Part shown: piece by piece, positions 44,421-52,198 of the stretch
Position numbering within the stretch: position 1 is the stretch's first letter
How the letters are laid out: every line of letters begins with the position of its first letter
From: Allokutzneria sp. A3M-2-11 16
Lineage (GTDB): Bacteria > Actinomycetota > Actinomycetes > Mycobacteriales > Pseudonocardiaceae
Reading direction: 5' to 3'
DNA: 64,000 nucleotides
Assembly (NCBI RefSeq): GCF_024213555.1
Contig: NZ_JANAVO010000008.1
Span: 185,392-249,391 of the forward strand
Position numbers and translations under genes: made by a program
The notes under the pieces: generated by a model
Seen by the model: only the letters and a program-made list of their open reading frames with translations
What the model was told of the DNA's origin: nothing
Database searches by the model: none

Positions 44421-44474
44421 CGGTCCACGAACGCCGCGGTGATCAACGGGTCAGCTCGTTGGCCGCAGGTCGAT

Positions 44475-44499
44475 CCTGTCCATCCAGGGCTAGGACAGG
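44475..44499. terminator. Small hairpin at the convergent GNAT/exonuclease ends
   Basis: CCTGTCC (44475-44481) pairs with GGACAGG (44493-44499), and the stem includes the exonuclease stop codon. It is short, so support is modest. Confidence 0.4.
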
Positions 44500-45419
44500 G
44501 CGGCGACGATGCGGTCCACCGAGCGGCTGAGGCCCCACTGCTCCTGGAGCGCGCGCACGCGGTCGAGGTCGACGGGGGCGTTCGGCAGCACGTCGTCGCG
44601 GTCCAGGCTGACCGGGGCGTCAACGGCCACGCGGACCACCTTCGGGGCCACGGTGAGGTAGTCGCGGGCCGCCTCCAGCTTGCCGCGCGAGCGCGCCGGG
44701 ATGCGGGTGTCGGCCGGATCGTCGAGCGCGGCGAGCAGGTCCTCCACCGAGCCGACTGCGGTGATCAGGCCCGCCGCCGTCTTCTCGCCGATCCCCGCGA
44801 CGCCGGGCAGGCCGTCGGAGGGATCGCCGCGCAGCGCCGCCATGTCCGCGTACGCGGGGCCCGCCCGGTCCACCGGCAGGCTGTAGCGCTCGGCGAGCTC
44901 CACCGGGCCGAAGAACTCCGCCTTCGCGATGCCCTTGCCGGTGTACATCACGCGCACCGCGGTCGGCTCCTCGCGCACGAGCTGGAACAGGTCGCGGTCG
45001 CCGGTCACCACCTCCACCGGGTCGCGGTCCTCGGCCGTGGCCAGCGCGCCGATCACGTCGTCGGCCTCGTAGCCCGCCGCCTCCGCGGTGGCGATGCCGA
45101 GCGCGTCCAGCAGCTCCAGGATCACCGGGACCTGCGGGGTGAGGGTGTCCGGCACCTCCTCGGCGTTGATGTCCGGTTCGGCGACGCGGTGCGCCTTGTA
45201 GGAGGGCAGCGCCTCCACCCGGAACGCGGGCCGCCAGTCCGCGTCCAGGCAGGCGACCAGCCGGGACGGGCGCCGCTCGGTGATGATCTTGGCGACCATG
45301 TCGGCGAAGCCGCGCACGGCGTTGACCGGGGTGCCGTCCGGCGCCGTCATCGACTCGGGCAGCGCGTAGAAGGCACGGAACCACAGGCTCGCGGAGTCGA
45401 GCAGTACCAGCTTCGTCAC
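44490..45419 (-). CDS. Stand-alone 5'-3' exonuclease (FEN-like)
   Basis: 309 aa, equivalent to the N-terminal nuclease domain of DNA polymerase I but encoded alone. Metal-binding acidic residues are seen in [36 protein letters not shown] and [12 protein letters not shown]. The helix-3-turn-helix reads [17 protein letters not shown]. It should trim 5' flaps or RNA primers in DNA replication and repair. The GTG at 45419 is chosen over an upstream GTG (45464) because the protein then begins with the conserved [10 protein letters not shown]. The divergent TetR gene starts 84 bp to the right, past its operator. Confidence 0.9.
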   Translation of the reverse strand: MTKLVLLDSASLWFRAFYALPESMTAPDGTPVNAVRGFADMVAKIITERRPSRLVACLDADWRPAFRVEALPSYKAHRVAEPDINAEEVPDTLTPQVPVILELLDALGIATAEAAGYEADDVIGALATAEDRDPVEVVTGDRDLFQLVREEPTAVRVMYTGKGIAKAEFFGPVELAERYSLPVDRAGPAYADMAALRGDPSDGLPGVAGIGEKTAAGLITAVGSVEDLLAALDDPADTRIPARSRGKLEAARDYLTVAPKVVRVAVDAPVSLDRDDVLPNAPVDLDRVRALQEQWGLSRSVDRIVAALS

Positions 45420-45477
45420 GCGGCACAGCCTGCCACCGCACCCCGACAACCGCGTGAGGGCCACCTCCTTGCGCGTT

Positions 45478-45499
45478 TTGCAATATGGTCATATTGTAA
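45478..45499. promoter_or_regulatory. TetR operator overlapping its own -10 box
   Basis: TTGCAATATG-GT-CATATTGTAA is an inverted repeat with 10-bp arms and one mismatch; the inner 16 bp (45481-45496) are perfect. The -10 box TATTGT (45492-45497) overlaps its right arm. Six bases later comes the TetR ATG at 45504, so bound repressor would block its own leaderless transcript. Confidence 0.8.
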
Positions 45500-45503
45500 A
45501 AAC

Positions 45504-46139
45504 ATGCCCAAGGTGATCGACCACGAACTCCGGCGCAGGCAGGTGGTGGACGCCCTGCTGCGGCTCACCGCCGAGCGCGGGCTGGACGAGGTCAGTGTCG
45601 CCAAGGTGGCCGCGGCCGCCGGGGTGTCGGTGGGACTGGTGCAGCACTACTTCGCGAACAAGGACGAGATGCTGCTGCTGGCCTTCCACACCATCGACGA
45701 GCGCTTCGACGAGCGCCTGCGGGCGTGGCTGGAGACCACCGGCGGCGGGCCGGAGGACGTGCCGGTGCGCTCGCTGGTCCGCGAGGTGCTGCTGCAGCTG
45801 ATGCCGCTGGACCAGGAGCGGGCCGACGAGGTCCGGGTCTGGCTGGCCTTCTGCGCGCGCAGCGTGGGCACGCCGCAGCTGGCCAAGGTCTACGAGACGG
45901 CCATGCTGCGGCGCCTGGAACAGATGTCCGACGCCGTGCGGCGCGGACAGGAGGCCGGGGAGATCCCAGCGGGCCTCGACCCCTCCGGGGAGGCGCTGCA
46001 GTTGCTCGCCTTCGCCGAGGGGCTGGCCCAGCAGGCGTTGCTCGCCGCCGGGCACATCGCGACCGAGGTGGTCGTCGACGCCGTCGACGTGCAGCTCGGT
46101 CGCGTGTTTCTGTCGTCAGTCACAGGGGAGAACGCATGA
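45504..46139 (+). CDS. TetR-family regulator
   Basis: 211 aa. The N-terminal HTH (about 10-55) reads RLTAERGLDEVSVAKVAAAAGVSVGLVQHYFANKDEML, with the classic GVS...LVQHYF recognition helix. The C-terminal helical domain carries the AFCARSVGTPQLAKVYE segment found in BetI-like TetR proteins. Its ATG follows a TATTGT box by six bases, and a strong palindrome overlaps that box, so it almost certainly represses itself. The stop overlaps the ATG of the membrane protein gene (ATGA), so the two are co-expressed. The ligand is unknown. Confidence 0.9.
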   Translation: MPKVIDHELRRRQVVDALLRLTAERGLDEVSVAKVAAAAGVSVGLVQHYFANKDEMLLLAFHTIDERFDERLRAWLETTGGGPEDVPVRSLVREVLLQLMPLDQERADEVRVWLAFCARSVGTPQLAKVYETAMLRRLEQMSDAVRRGQEAGEIPAGLDPSGEALQLLAFAEGLAQQALLAAGHIATEVVVDAVDVQLGRVFLSSVTGENA

Positions 46140-46702
46140 TCTACGCGGCCATCATCGGAGCCGAGATCGGGTTCTGGTTATTCATCGCACTGGGCCTGCT
46201 GTCCCGCTACATCCTCAAGAAGCCGAAGCTCGGCGTCTTCTTCCTGATCTGCACCCCGCTGACGGACCTGTTCCTGCTGGCGGTCGCGGGCTACGACCTC
46301 TCGGCGGGCGGCAGGGCCGAGTTCCACCACGCGATCGCCGCGATCTACCTCGGCATCTCGGTGGTGTTCGGGCACCGGATGATCCGCTGGGCCGACGAGC
46401 GGATGAACCACCGCTTCGCCGGGGGCCCGCCGCCGCGCCCGAAGCCGGAGTACGGCCGCGAGCACGCGCGGTACCTGCGTCGCGGGTGGTTCCAGCACCT
46501 GGGGGCCTGGGCGCTCGGGTGCAGCCTGCTCGTCGGTGGTTTCTGGCTGGCCGACTGGGACATGGCCCGGGCCGAGGAGCTGGTCGAGGTCGGCAGGCTC
46601 TGGACGATCATCATGCTCGCCGACGGCGCGTACTCGCTGTCCTTCACCTTCAAGCCCAAGCCCGAGCCGCACCGCCGCGAGGTCTCCTACTCGCGTCGCT
46701 GA
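46136..46702 (+). CDS. Membrane protein co-regulated with TetR, unknown function
   Basis: 188 aa with about five hydrophobic segments: IYAAIIGAEIGFWLFIALGLL, LGVFFLICTPLTDLFLLAVAGY, a weak AIAAIYLGISVVFG, LGAWALGCSLLVGGFWLA and LWTIIMLADGAYSL. A basic loop (RMIRWADERMNHRFAGG) lies between. I recognise no functional family; it resembles small integral proteins paired with TetR repressors that control efflux or lipid modification. The 4-bp overlap with tetR shows that it is the repressor's main target. A copy of the palindromic 119-bp element follows 15 bases after the stop. Confidence 0.75.
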   Translation: MIYAAIIGAEIGFWLFIALGLLSRYILKKPKLGVFFLICTPLTDLFLLAVAGYDLSAGGRAEFHHAIAAIYLGISVVFGHRMIRWADERMNHRFAGGPPPRPKPEYGREHARYLRRGWFQHLGAWALGCSLLVGGFWLADWDMARAEELVEVGRLWTIIMLADGAYSLSFTFKPKPEPHRREVSYSRR

Positions 46703-46717
46703 CGCCGACGTAGGCCG

Positions 46718-46836
46718 GTCTTCAAGTACCGCGAACCCCGCCCACGATCGTCTTCAACCGCCCCCAACCCCCGGAGCTCCCGGGGGTTGGGGGCGGTTGG
46801 CGATCGCTGGGAAGGGGGTAGGGGGTACTTGAAGAC
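46718..46836. repeat. Palindromic element, copy B (119 bp)
   Basis: It starts GTCTTCAAGTACCGC and ends GGGGGTACTTGAAGAC. The inner hairpin AACCGCCCCCAACCC / GGGTTGGGGGCGGTT is extended by CCCGG/CCGGG at the centre. Same family as copies at 27571 and 52066. Confidence 0.92.
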
Positions 46837-46851
46837 GCCCCGACGTGGCCG

Positions 46852-46890
46852 GTGGTCGTGATGGTCGGCCGTCGTGATGGTCGGTGGTCA
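46852..46890. repeat. Short 16-bp tandem repeat
   Basis: GTCGTGATGGTCGG occurs at 46855-46868 and 46871-46884, with a decayed third copy (TGGTCATGAG). It lies in the 245-bp gene-free stretch (46837-47081) between the palindromic element and the ArsR gene. The rest of that stretch contains several CCGATCG/CGATCGG and TTCGGTAA half-sites that may serve ArsR regulation. Confidence 0.6.
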
Positions 46891-47068
46891 TGAGGGTTCG
46901 ACTGCGCCACTCGGTCGTGTTCACTCGCCCGCTCCGCGTAACCACGGGGCGGGCGAGCGTCGTCTGGCGGGTTGGCAACTACTCCGATCGGATTACTTCG
47001 GTTACGACTACCGATCGCTTTCGGTAACTGATTTGCCAAGAACCCATTGCAAAGCGTCCTTGGCGAAC

Positions 47069-47074
47069 TAACTT
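47069..47074 (+). promoter_or_regulatory. -10 box (TAACTT) for leaderless ArsR-like gene
   Basis: TAACTT is followed by seven bases and GTG 47082. An inverted repeat TTGCCAAG...CTTGGCGAA (47033-47067) lies just upstream and could be the autoregulatory operator. Confidence 0.5.
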
Positions 47075-47081
47075 TCCGCGG

Positions 47082-47672
47082 GTGCCGACAACGACCGATC
47101 CCACGCGGCAGGGGCAGCCACTCGACGCCCGCAGCCTCCGGGGGCTGGCGCATCCGCTGCGCCTGCGCATCCTGGGGCTGCTCCGCGAGGACGGCCCGGC
47201 CACCGCCTCGGGGCTCGCCGCCCGTCTCGGCGAGAGCTCCGGCAGCACCAGCTGGCATCTGCGCCAGCTGGCCGAGTACGGGTTCATCGAGGAGGACCCG
47301 GACCGCGGCAACCGGCGCGACCGCTGGTGGCGGGCCCGCCACGAAGTGACCGTCTTCGACAAAGCCCAGTTCCTCGACGACCCCGATTCGTGGTGCGCGT
47401 TGCAGGTGCTGATGCACGAGGTGGTCAACCGCGACTTCGGCCACGCCGCCGCGTTCGTCGCCGCCGTGGAGTCCTGGCGCCGCGAATGGGTGTGCGCCTC
47501 GACCCTGTCCGACTGGGACCTGCGGCTCACCGCACCGGAACTCGCCGAGCTCGTCGAGGAGCTCGGTGCCGTCATCGAGCGCTACCGCAGGCCACGGGCC
47601 GAGGGGGACGAGGCGGTCCGGGTGCAGCTGCAGGCGTTTCCCCGCAACCGCCATGAGGAGCAGCAGCCTTGA
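47082..47672 (+). CDS. ArsR-like winged-helix regulator
   Basis: 196 aa. The winged helix reads LRGLAHPLRLRILGLLREDGPATASGLAARLGESSGSTSWHLRQLAEYGFIEED, the ArsR/HTH_20 pattern that starts 'LAHPLRLRIL'. A ~110-aa C-terminal region with several Trp residues follows. It lacks the Cys pairs of metal-sensing ArsR proteins, so a non-metal signal is likely. The following MFS gene starts with a TTG that overlaps this gene's stop, so regulator and transporter are translationally coupled. The GTG start is probably leaderless. Confidence 0.88.
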   Translation: MPTTTDPTRQGQPLDARSLRGLAHPLRLRILGLLREDGPATASGLAARLGESSGSTSWHLRQLAEYGFIEEDPDRGNRRDRWWRARHEVTVFDKAQFLDDPDSWCALQVLMHEVVNRDFGHAAAFVAAVESWRREWVCASTLSDWDLRLTAPELAELVEELGAVIERYRRPRAEGDEAVRVQLQAFPRNRHEEQQP

Positions 47673-48943
47673 CCCTTGCCGAACCCGCCCCGCTACCGCG
47701 AGCCGCCGTCGGGGCGTTCCCGGCGCGGGCCCCCGTGCGGACCAGGGGGCCGCTCGCCGCGGTGCTCGTCGCCAACGCGGTGTCCGGGTGCGGGACGACC
47801 ATGACCCTGATGGCCATCCCGTGGTTCGTGCTCCAGACGACCGGCAGCGCCACCCAGACCGGCCTGGTCGGGGCGATCGAGGCGGTCGGCCTCGTGCTGT
47901 CCTCGGTGCTGGGCGGCCCCCTGGTCGGCCGGTTCGGCGCCAGGCGGGTGAGCATGCTCTCCGACCTGGTCGCCGCCGTCGCGGTGGGGCTGATCCCGTT
48001 GCTGCACAGCACGACCGGGCTGCCGTTCTGGCAGCTGGTGGTGCTGGCCATGGTGCTCGGCCTGAGCCGCGCGCCCGGGGACACCGCGCGCTACAGCATG
48101 CTGCCGCGGCTGACCGAGCTCGCCGGGACCACGATGGAGCGCGCGGCCAGCGGCTACGACGGCGCGGGCCGGGCGACCAGGATGCTGGGCGGGCCGCTCG
48201 CCGGATCGCTGATCGCGCTGACCGGGCCGCCGCAGGTGCTGGTGATCGACGCGGTGACGTTCCTGTTCTCCACCATGGTGATCGCCGTCGGGGTGCGGCA
48301 CCTCGACGCGGAGCCCGGACTGCGCAGGCACTACTTCGGCGAGCTGCGCGAGGGCCTGTCGTACCTGCGCTCGGACCGGTTGATCGCGGCCATCGCCGGG
48401 ATGATCGCGGTGACCAACGCGCTGGACAGCGCCACGATCACGGTGCTCATGCCCTCCTACGCCCGCGATGTGCTGCACAGCAGCGTGGCGCTCGGGATGA
48501 TCATCGGCGTCTTCGGCGCCTGCGCGCTCACCGGAACCCTGGTGTACGGCTGGATCGGGCACCGCATCCACCACCGCAGGCTGTTGTTCACCACGGCGTT
48601 CATCCTCGTCGGCCCCGTGCGGCTGCTGATCTACACGGTGGACCCGGGGCTGCCCGCGATCCTGCTCGTGGTCGCGGTCGCCGGGTTCGCTGCGGGTTCG
48701 ATCAACCCGCTGCTCGCGGTGGTGGAGTACGGGCGCATCCCGGTGCACATCCGCAGCACGGTGATCGGCGCGATCGGGGCCTGCGCCCTGGTGGGCATGC
48801 CGCTGGGCTCGCTGCTGGGCGGGCTGGCCGTGGAGACCTGGGAGGTGCACCTGACCTTCGCCGCGGGCGGGGTGATCTACCTCGTCGCGACGCTGTGCCC
48901 GCTGGTGTTCCCGATCTGGCGGCAGATGGACGCGCGCCAGTAG
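47669..48943 (+). CDS. MFS efflux transporter paired with ArsR-like regulator
   Basis: 424 aa with about 12 membrane helices. The first is LAAVLVANAVSGCGTTMTLMAIPWFVL, and the loop after helix 2 (GRFGARRVSMLSDL) matches the MFS G-x-x-x-D/R-R signature. The order and length resemble EntS/macrolide-type exporters. The TTG start (47669) overlaps the ArsR stop and is preceded by GAGGAG. The coupling suggests drug or metabolite export under control of that regulator. It is followed by a TCCACAGTGGA palindrome (48944-48954) and the convergent small HTH gene. Confidence 0.88.
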   Translation: MTLAEPAPLPRAAVGAFPARAPVRTRGPLAAVLVANAVSGCGTTMTLMAIPWFVLQTTGSATQTGLVGAIEAVGLVLSSVLGGPLVGRFGARRVSMLSDLVAAVAVGLIPLLHSTTGLPFWQLVVLAMVLGLSRAPGDTARYSMLPRLTELAGTTMERAASGYDGAGRATRMLGGPLAGSLIALTGPPQVLVIDAVTFLFSTMVIAVGVRHLDAEPGLRRHYFGELREGLSYLRSDRLIAAIAGMIAVTNALDSATITVLMPSYARDVLHSSVALGMIIGVFGACALTGTLVYGWIGHRIHHRRLLFTTAFILVGPVRLLIYTVDPGLPAILLVVAVAGFAAGSINPLLAVVEYGRIPVHIRSTVIGAIGACALVGMPLGSLLGGLAVETWEVHLTFAAGGVIYLVATLCPLVFPIWRQMDARQ

Positions 48944-48964
48944 TCCACAGTGGACGTACGGCGG

Positions 48965-49198
48965 TCAGCCGCGCTTGGTGAAGCGGCTGCCGCCGTACTT
49001 CTTGTGCACGGCCTGTTTCGACACGCCGAGCGCCTCGGCGATCAGCGCCCACGGCACACCCCTGGTGCGGGCGCGCCGGACCTGGACGGCCTCGATGCGC
49101 TCGGCCTCGTGCCGGATCTCGGCGGCGGCGTGCAGGGCCTTGAGCGGGTCGTCGTCGCCCGCCTGCCCGACCAGCGTTGCCAACCTGTCGACCTCCAT
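48965..49198 (-). CDS. Small HTH protein (77 aa)
   Basis: The 77-aa protein has an N-terminal helical region rich in Glu/Arg (AAAEIRHEAERIEAVQVRRARTRGV). A C-terminal HTH follows: PWALIAEALGVSKQAVHKKYG, with the conserved W..IA..LG.S.QA.H pattern that binds DNA and that is often seen in sigma-70 region 4 or small regulator proteins. The ATG follows TAGGTT by six bases, so it is probably leaderless. It is divergent from the M24 peptidase gene, and two GTCAA...TTGAC operators lie between them. It may act at those sites, though the Lrp-type protein encoded downstream is an equal candidate. Confidence 0.8.
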   Translation of the reverse strand: MEVDRLATLVGQAGDDDPLKALHAAAEIRHEAERIEAVQVRRARTRGVPWALIAEALGVSKQAVHKKYGGSRFTKRG

Positions 49199-49204
49199 CC
49201 GCCC

Positions 49205-49210
49205 AACCTA
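49205..49210 (-). promoter_or_regulatory. -10 box (TAGGTT) for the small HTH gene
   Basis: On the minus strand TAGGTT is followed by six bases and the ATG at 49198. Confidence 0.5.
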
Positions 49211-49225
49211 CGTCCTCGTCCTGTC

Positions 49226-49268
49226 GTCAATCTAGGTTGACTTGAAAGCCGCGTCAACTTTGGTTGAC
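49226..49268. promoter_or_regulatory. Two tandem GTCAA-N-TTGAC operators
   Basis: GTCAATCTAGGTTGAC (49226-49241) and GTCAACTTTGGTTGAC (49253-49268) are similar 16-bp inverted repeats whose centres are 27 bp apart, each followed by TT. They lie between divergent leaderless genes, just upstream of the peptidase -10 box TAGTCT (49275-49280). They are candidate sites for the Lrp/AsnC-type regulator encoded in the same operon. Confidence 0.65.
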
Positions 49269-49287
49269 TTCGACTAGTCTGGTACGC

Positions 49288-50415
49288 ATGTCCACAACCA
49301 CCGGGACGCTTGACGTCCCAGCGTTTCGGGCCCGCCTGGGCCGGGCCGCGGAGGCCGCCGGGAAGGCCGGGACCGACGCCCTGGTGATCTCCCCGGGATC
49401 GGACCTGCGCTACCTGCTCGGCGTCGGCGGCGGCTCGCACGAGCGGCTGAGCTGCCTGGTGCTGCCCACCGGCGGCGCGCCCGTGCTGCTGCTGCCCGCG
49501 CTGGAGGCGCCCGGCTACGCCCACCTGCCGCTGGACGGCCTCGGTGTCGAGCTGCGCACGTGGGTGGACGGGGAGGACCCGTTCCGGATGGTCGCCGACC
49601 ACATCACGGGCGCGGCGGCCTTCGCGGTCTCGGACATGATGCCCGCGCTGCACGCGTTGGGGCTGCGCGACGCGATCGGCTCGGCGCGGCAGGAGCTGGC
49701 CGGACCGATCGTGCGGGAACTGCGGATGCGCAAGGACACCGCGGAGATCGAGGCGCTGGCCGAGGCGGGCGCGGCGATCGACCGGGTGCACGCGCGGATG
49801 GGCGAGTGGCTGCGCGCCGGGCGCACCGAGGCGGAGGTCCGGGCGGACATCGCCGCGGCGATCGTCGCCGAGGGGCACGCCTGGGCCGAGTTCGTGATCG
49901 TCGGCTCCGGCCCCAACGGCGCGAGCCCGCACCACGAGGTCTCCGACCGGGTCATCGAGCCCGGCGACGTCGTGGTGATCGACATCGGCGGGCCGATGCC
50001 CAGCGGCTACAACTCCGACTGCACAAGGACTTACTCGATCGGCGCGCCGCGGCAGAGCGATGTCGCCGACGTCTACGAGGTGCTCCAGCTGGCCCAGGCG
50101 GCCGCCGTGCGCGCGGTCCACCCCGGCGCCACCGCCGAGTCCGTCGACGCCGCGGCCCGCTCCGTGATCGCCGCCGTCGGGTTCGGCGAGTACTTCGTCC
50201 ACCGCACCGGCCACGGCATCGGGCTCGACGTGCACGAGGAGCCGTACGTGGTGGCGGGCAACGAGATTTCGCTGGAGCCGGGCATGGCGTTCAGCGTCGA
50301 GCCCGGCATCTACCTGCCCGGCCGGTGGGGCGCGCGGATCGAGGACATCGTGGTGGTCACCGAGCACGGCGCCCGGTCGCTGAACAACCAGCCGCACGAA
50401 CTGGTGGAGCTATGA
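49288..50415 (+). CDS. M24-family metallopeptidase (Xaa-Pro aminopeptidase/prolidase)
   Basis: 375 aa. The creatinase-like N-terminal domain leads into the pita-bread fold. All five metal ligands are visible: the two Asp in VVVIDIGG...NSDCTRTY, His in HRTGHGIGLDVHE, and the two Glu in EPGIYLP and ARIEDIVVV. It should cleave X-Pro bonds in the cytoplasm with two divalent metals. The ATG at 49288 is seven bases after TAGTCT, so translation is probably leaderless. Its stop overlaps the start of an Lrp/AsnC regulator (ATGA). That suggests an operon responding to amino acids or dipeptides. Confidence 0.92.
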   Translation: MSTTTGTLDVPAFRARLGRAAEAAGKAGTDALVISPGSDLRYLLGVGGGSHERLSCLVLPTGGAPVLLLPALEAPGYAHLPLDGLGVELRTWVDGEDPFRMVADHITGAAAFAVSDMMPALHALGLRDAIGSARQELAGPIVRELRMRKDTAEIEALAEAGAAIDRVHARMGEWLRAGRTEAEVRADIAAAIVAEGHAWAEFVIVGSGPNGASPHHEVSDRVIEPGDVVVIDIGGPMPSGYNSDCTRTYSIGAPRQSDVADVYEVLQLAQAAAVRAVHPGATAESVDAAARSVIAAVGFGEYFVHRTGHGIGLDVHEEPYVVAGNEISLEPGMAFSVEPGIYLPGRWGARIEDIVVVTEHGARSLNNQPHELVEL

Positions 50416-50864
50416 GTACCTCGCTGGAGGCCATCGACCGCGCCATCCTGCGCGAGCTGAGCGAGGACGGCCGGTGCAGCTTCACCGACCTCGCCGAGCG
50501 CGTCGGGCTGAGCGTTTCCGCCGTGCACCAACGGGTCCGGCGGCTGGAGCAGCGTGGGGTGCTGCGCGGCTACCAGGGCAAGCTGGACTACGAGCAGGTC
50601 GGCCTGCCGCTGACGGCCTTCATCTCCGTGACGCCGATCGACCCCTCGGCGCCCGACGACTACCCGCAGCGGCTGGAGCACCTGCGGGAGATCGAGGCGT
50701 GCTACTCCGTCGCCGGGGACTACTCCTACATCCTGCTGGTGCGCGTCGCCCGCGCCACGGCACTTGAGGACCTGCTGCGCCGCATCCGCGAGTCGGCCAA
50801 CGTCTCCACCAAGACCACCGTGGTGCTCTCCACCCCCTACGAGGCCCGACCCCCAGCCGTCTAG
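50412..50864 (+). CDS. Lrp/AsnC-family regulator
   Basis: 150 aa. The AsnC-type HTH reads LEAIDRAILRELSEDGRCSFTDLAERVGLSVSAVHQRVRRLEQRGVLRGY. A RAM ligand-binding domain follows (FISVTP...EIEACYSVAGDYSYILLVRVA). The 4-bp overlap with the M24 peptidase gene shows co-expression. Tandem operator-like inverted repeats upstream of the operon are its probable binding sites. The effector is probably an amino acid, as in other Lrp-type proteins. The ~145-bp mini-ORF/palindrome unit begins right after its stop. Confidence 0.9.
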   Translation: MSTSLEAIDRAILRELSEDGRCSFTDLAERVGLSVSAVHQRVRRLEQRGVLRGYQGKLDYEQVGLPLTAFISVTPIDPSAPDDYPQRLEHLREIEACYSVAGDYSYILLVRVARATALEDLLRRIRESANVSTKTTVVLSTPYEARPPAV

Positions 50865-51011
50865 CCCCACACCACGTAAACTGTGCCTATGCGCCCCAAC
50901 CGCCCCCGCACCCAACGCGAGGCGGCCGCAACCTAGAGATCTCCCGTTTCGTACTCATAGCGGGGAAGAGAGCGCTCCCAAATCCCGGCAAGAGTACGAA
51001 ACGGAAGATCT
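50865..51011 (+). repeat. Mini-ORF/palindrome unit, copy 1
   Basis: The order is: conserved CC.CACACCA, -10 box TAAACT (50877-50882), six bases, a 15-codon ORF (50889-50936), then a long palindrome (50937-51011) with outer AGATCT arms. The palindrome's main arms are CCGTTTCGTACTC / GAGTACGAAACGG, and its centre is GAGCGCTC. A second copy in opposite orientation lies at 61416-61557. Confidence 0.9.
50889..50936 (+). CDS. Putative leaderless 15-aa peptide, copy 1
   Basis: ATG to TAG encodes MRPNRPRTQREAAAT. It starts six bases after TAAACT and ends directly before the palindrome. The second copy encodes MPHTRPHIQREAAST in the same frame and length, with no insertion or deletion. Six of the seven base differences change an amino acid, however, so conservation may act on DNA or RNA rather than on the peptide. 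Treat it as a candidate leader peptide or a part of a mobile repeat. Confidence 0.4.
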   Translation: MRPNRPRTQREAAAT

Positions 51012-51037
51012 TTGGCGGCCTCAGCGCGGGATGGGGG

Positions 51038-51955
51038 CTAGGTGAGCGTGGCGGTCAGGCGGGCGGGGACGTCGGCGGGGGTGATCCGGCCCGTGTAGGC
51101 GGCGTGCAGCACCTGGAAAGCCTGCTCGTACAACAAGTGCGGCAGCGGTTCGCCGCGCACCAGGCGCTCGTGGCACTCGTCGTTGAAGGTCGTCATGTGC
51201 TCGCGCAGCACCTCGATCGGCGAGCCCTTGGCGACCGGCCACCGGTCCAGCAGCGCCGGGTACCCCTGGCGGTACCGGTCGTGCCCGGCGACGATCTGCG
51301 TGGAGTCGACGGTGTCGCTGCGCTGGTCGGCGATGCGGTGGTAGACCACGGTCGGCCGTCCGGTCGCCGCGGCCCGCCAACCGTGGCCGTGCACCAAGCG
51401 CAGCAACAGTTCCCAGTCCACGAGCACCGGGATCGACGGGTCGAAGCGCGCGGCGCGGTCGTTGCGGCACACGATGGCCGAGGTGGGGATGTAGTTGCCG
51501 ACGAGCAGCAGTCCGGCGTCGAACTCCACGTCGAAGAACGCCTTGGCGTGCAAGGGTTCCTCGCCGGGCTGGACGCGGTGGTCACTGGTCCGGCAGAAGG
51601 CGTAGACGAGGTCGGCCTCGCGCAGCGCGGCGACGGCGGTCTCCAGGTGCTCCGGCAGGTAGAGATCGTCGTCGTCGAGGAACGCCAGGTAGCGGCCGTC
51701 CGCGGCCTCGATGCCGGTGTTGCGCGCGGTGGCGTGCCCGTGCGAGCCGGGCGACTCGACCAGCTTGACCTCGTCCAGCCCGGCCTTCTCCACGACGTCC
51801 TCGACGCTCGCGCCGCCGTCGTTGACCACCACCACCTCGACGCGGTGGCCGGAGCCGGGATCACACAACGTCTGCGCCGCAACGCTTTCCAGCGCCGCGG
51901 CCAGCTGCTCCGCGCGGTCCTTCGTCGGCACGATCACGCTCACCAGCGGTTCCAT
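51038..51955 (-). CDS. Family 2 glycosyltransferase
   Basis: 305 aa, GT-A fold. The N-terminus LVSVIVPTKDRAEQLAAALESV is the nucleotide-sugar binding strand of GT2. VVVNDGGASVEDV and LAFLDDDDLYLPEHLE hold the metal-binding Asp motif (DDDD in place of DxD). The acceptor part includes PVLVDWELLLRL. No membrane segment is present. Acceptor and sugar are unknown. The ATG lies seven bases after TACGGT on the minus strand, so it is probably leaderless. It stands alone, convergent to the mini-ORF/palindrome unit. Confidence 0.9.
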   Translation of the reverse strand: MEPLVSVIVPTKDRAEQLAAALESVAAQTLCDPGSGHRVEVVVVNDGGASVEDVVEKAGLDEVKLVESPGSHGHATARNTGIEAADGRYLAFLDDDDLYLPEHLETAVAALREADLVYAFCRTSDHRVQPGEEPLHAKAFFDVEFDAGLLLVGNYIPTSAIVCRNDRAARFDPSIPVLVDWELLLRLVHGHGWRAAATGRPTVVYHRIADQRSDTVDSTQIVAGHDRYRQGYPALLDRWPVAKGSPIEVLREHMTTFNDECHERLVRGEPLPHLLYEQAFQVLHAAYTGRITPADVPARLTATLT

Positions 51956-51962
51956 GATCACG

Positions 51963-51968
51963 ACCGTA
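51963..51968 (-). promoter_or_regulatory. -10 box (TACGGT) for the GT2 gene
   Basis: Seven bases separate this hexamer from the ATG at 51955. Confidence 0.5.
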
Positions 51969-52065
51969 GTGCGCGGGCCGGGCGTCCAGAACCCCGCCCG
52001 CGCCTCGTTCCGTAAGGCAAAACCCGAAGCCCGATACTCATCCCCCGGCACCCCCGGGTTGAGGC

Positions 52066-52184
52066 GTCTTCAAGTACCACCGACCCCGCCCCCCACGGTC
52101 GCAAACCGCCCCCAACCCTCGGACGCGGCGGGGGTTGGGGGCGGTTGGAGACTTCTGGGGTGGGGGTTGGGGGTACTTGAAGAC
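52066..52184. repeat. Palindromic element, copy C (119 bp)
   Basis: It starts GTCTTCAAGTACCACC and ends GGGGTACTTGAAGAC. The inner hairpin is AACCGCCCCCAACCC / GGGGTTGGGGGCGGTT. It sits 15 bases after the stop of the SGNH hydrolase gene (minus strand). Confidence 0.92.
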
Positions 52185-52198
52185 CGCCGAACCTCCCC

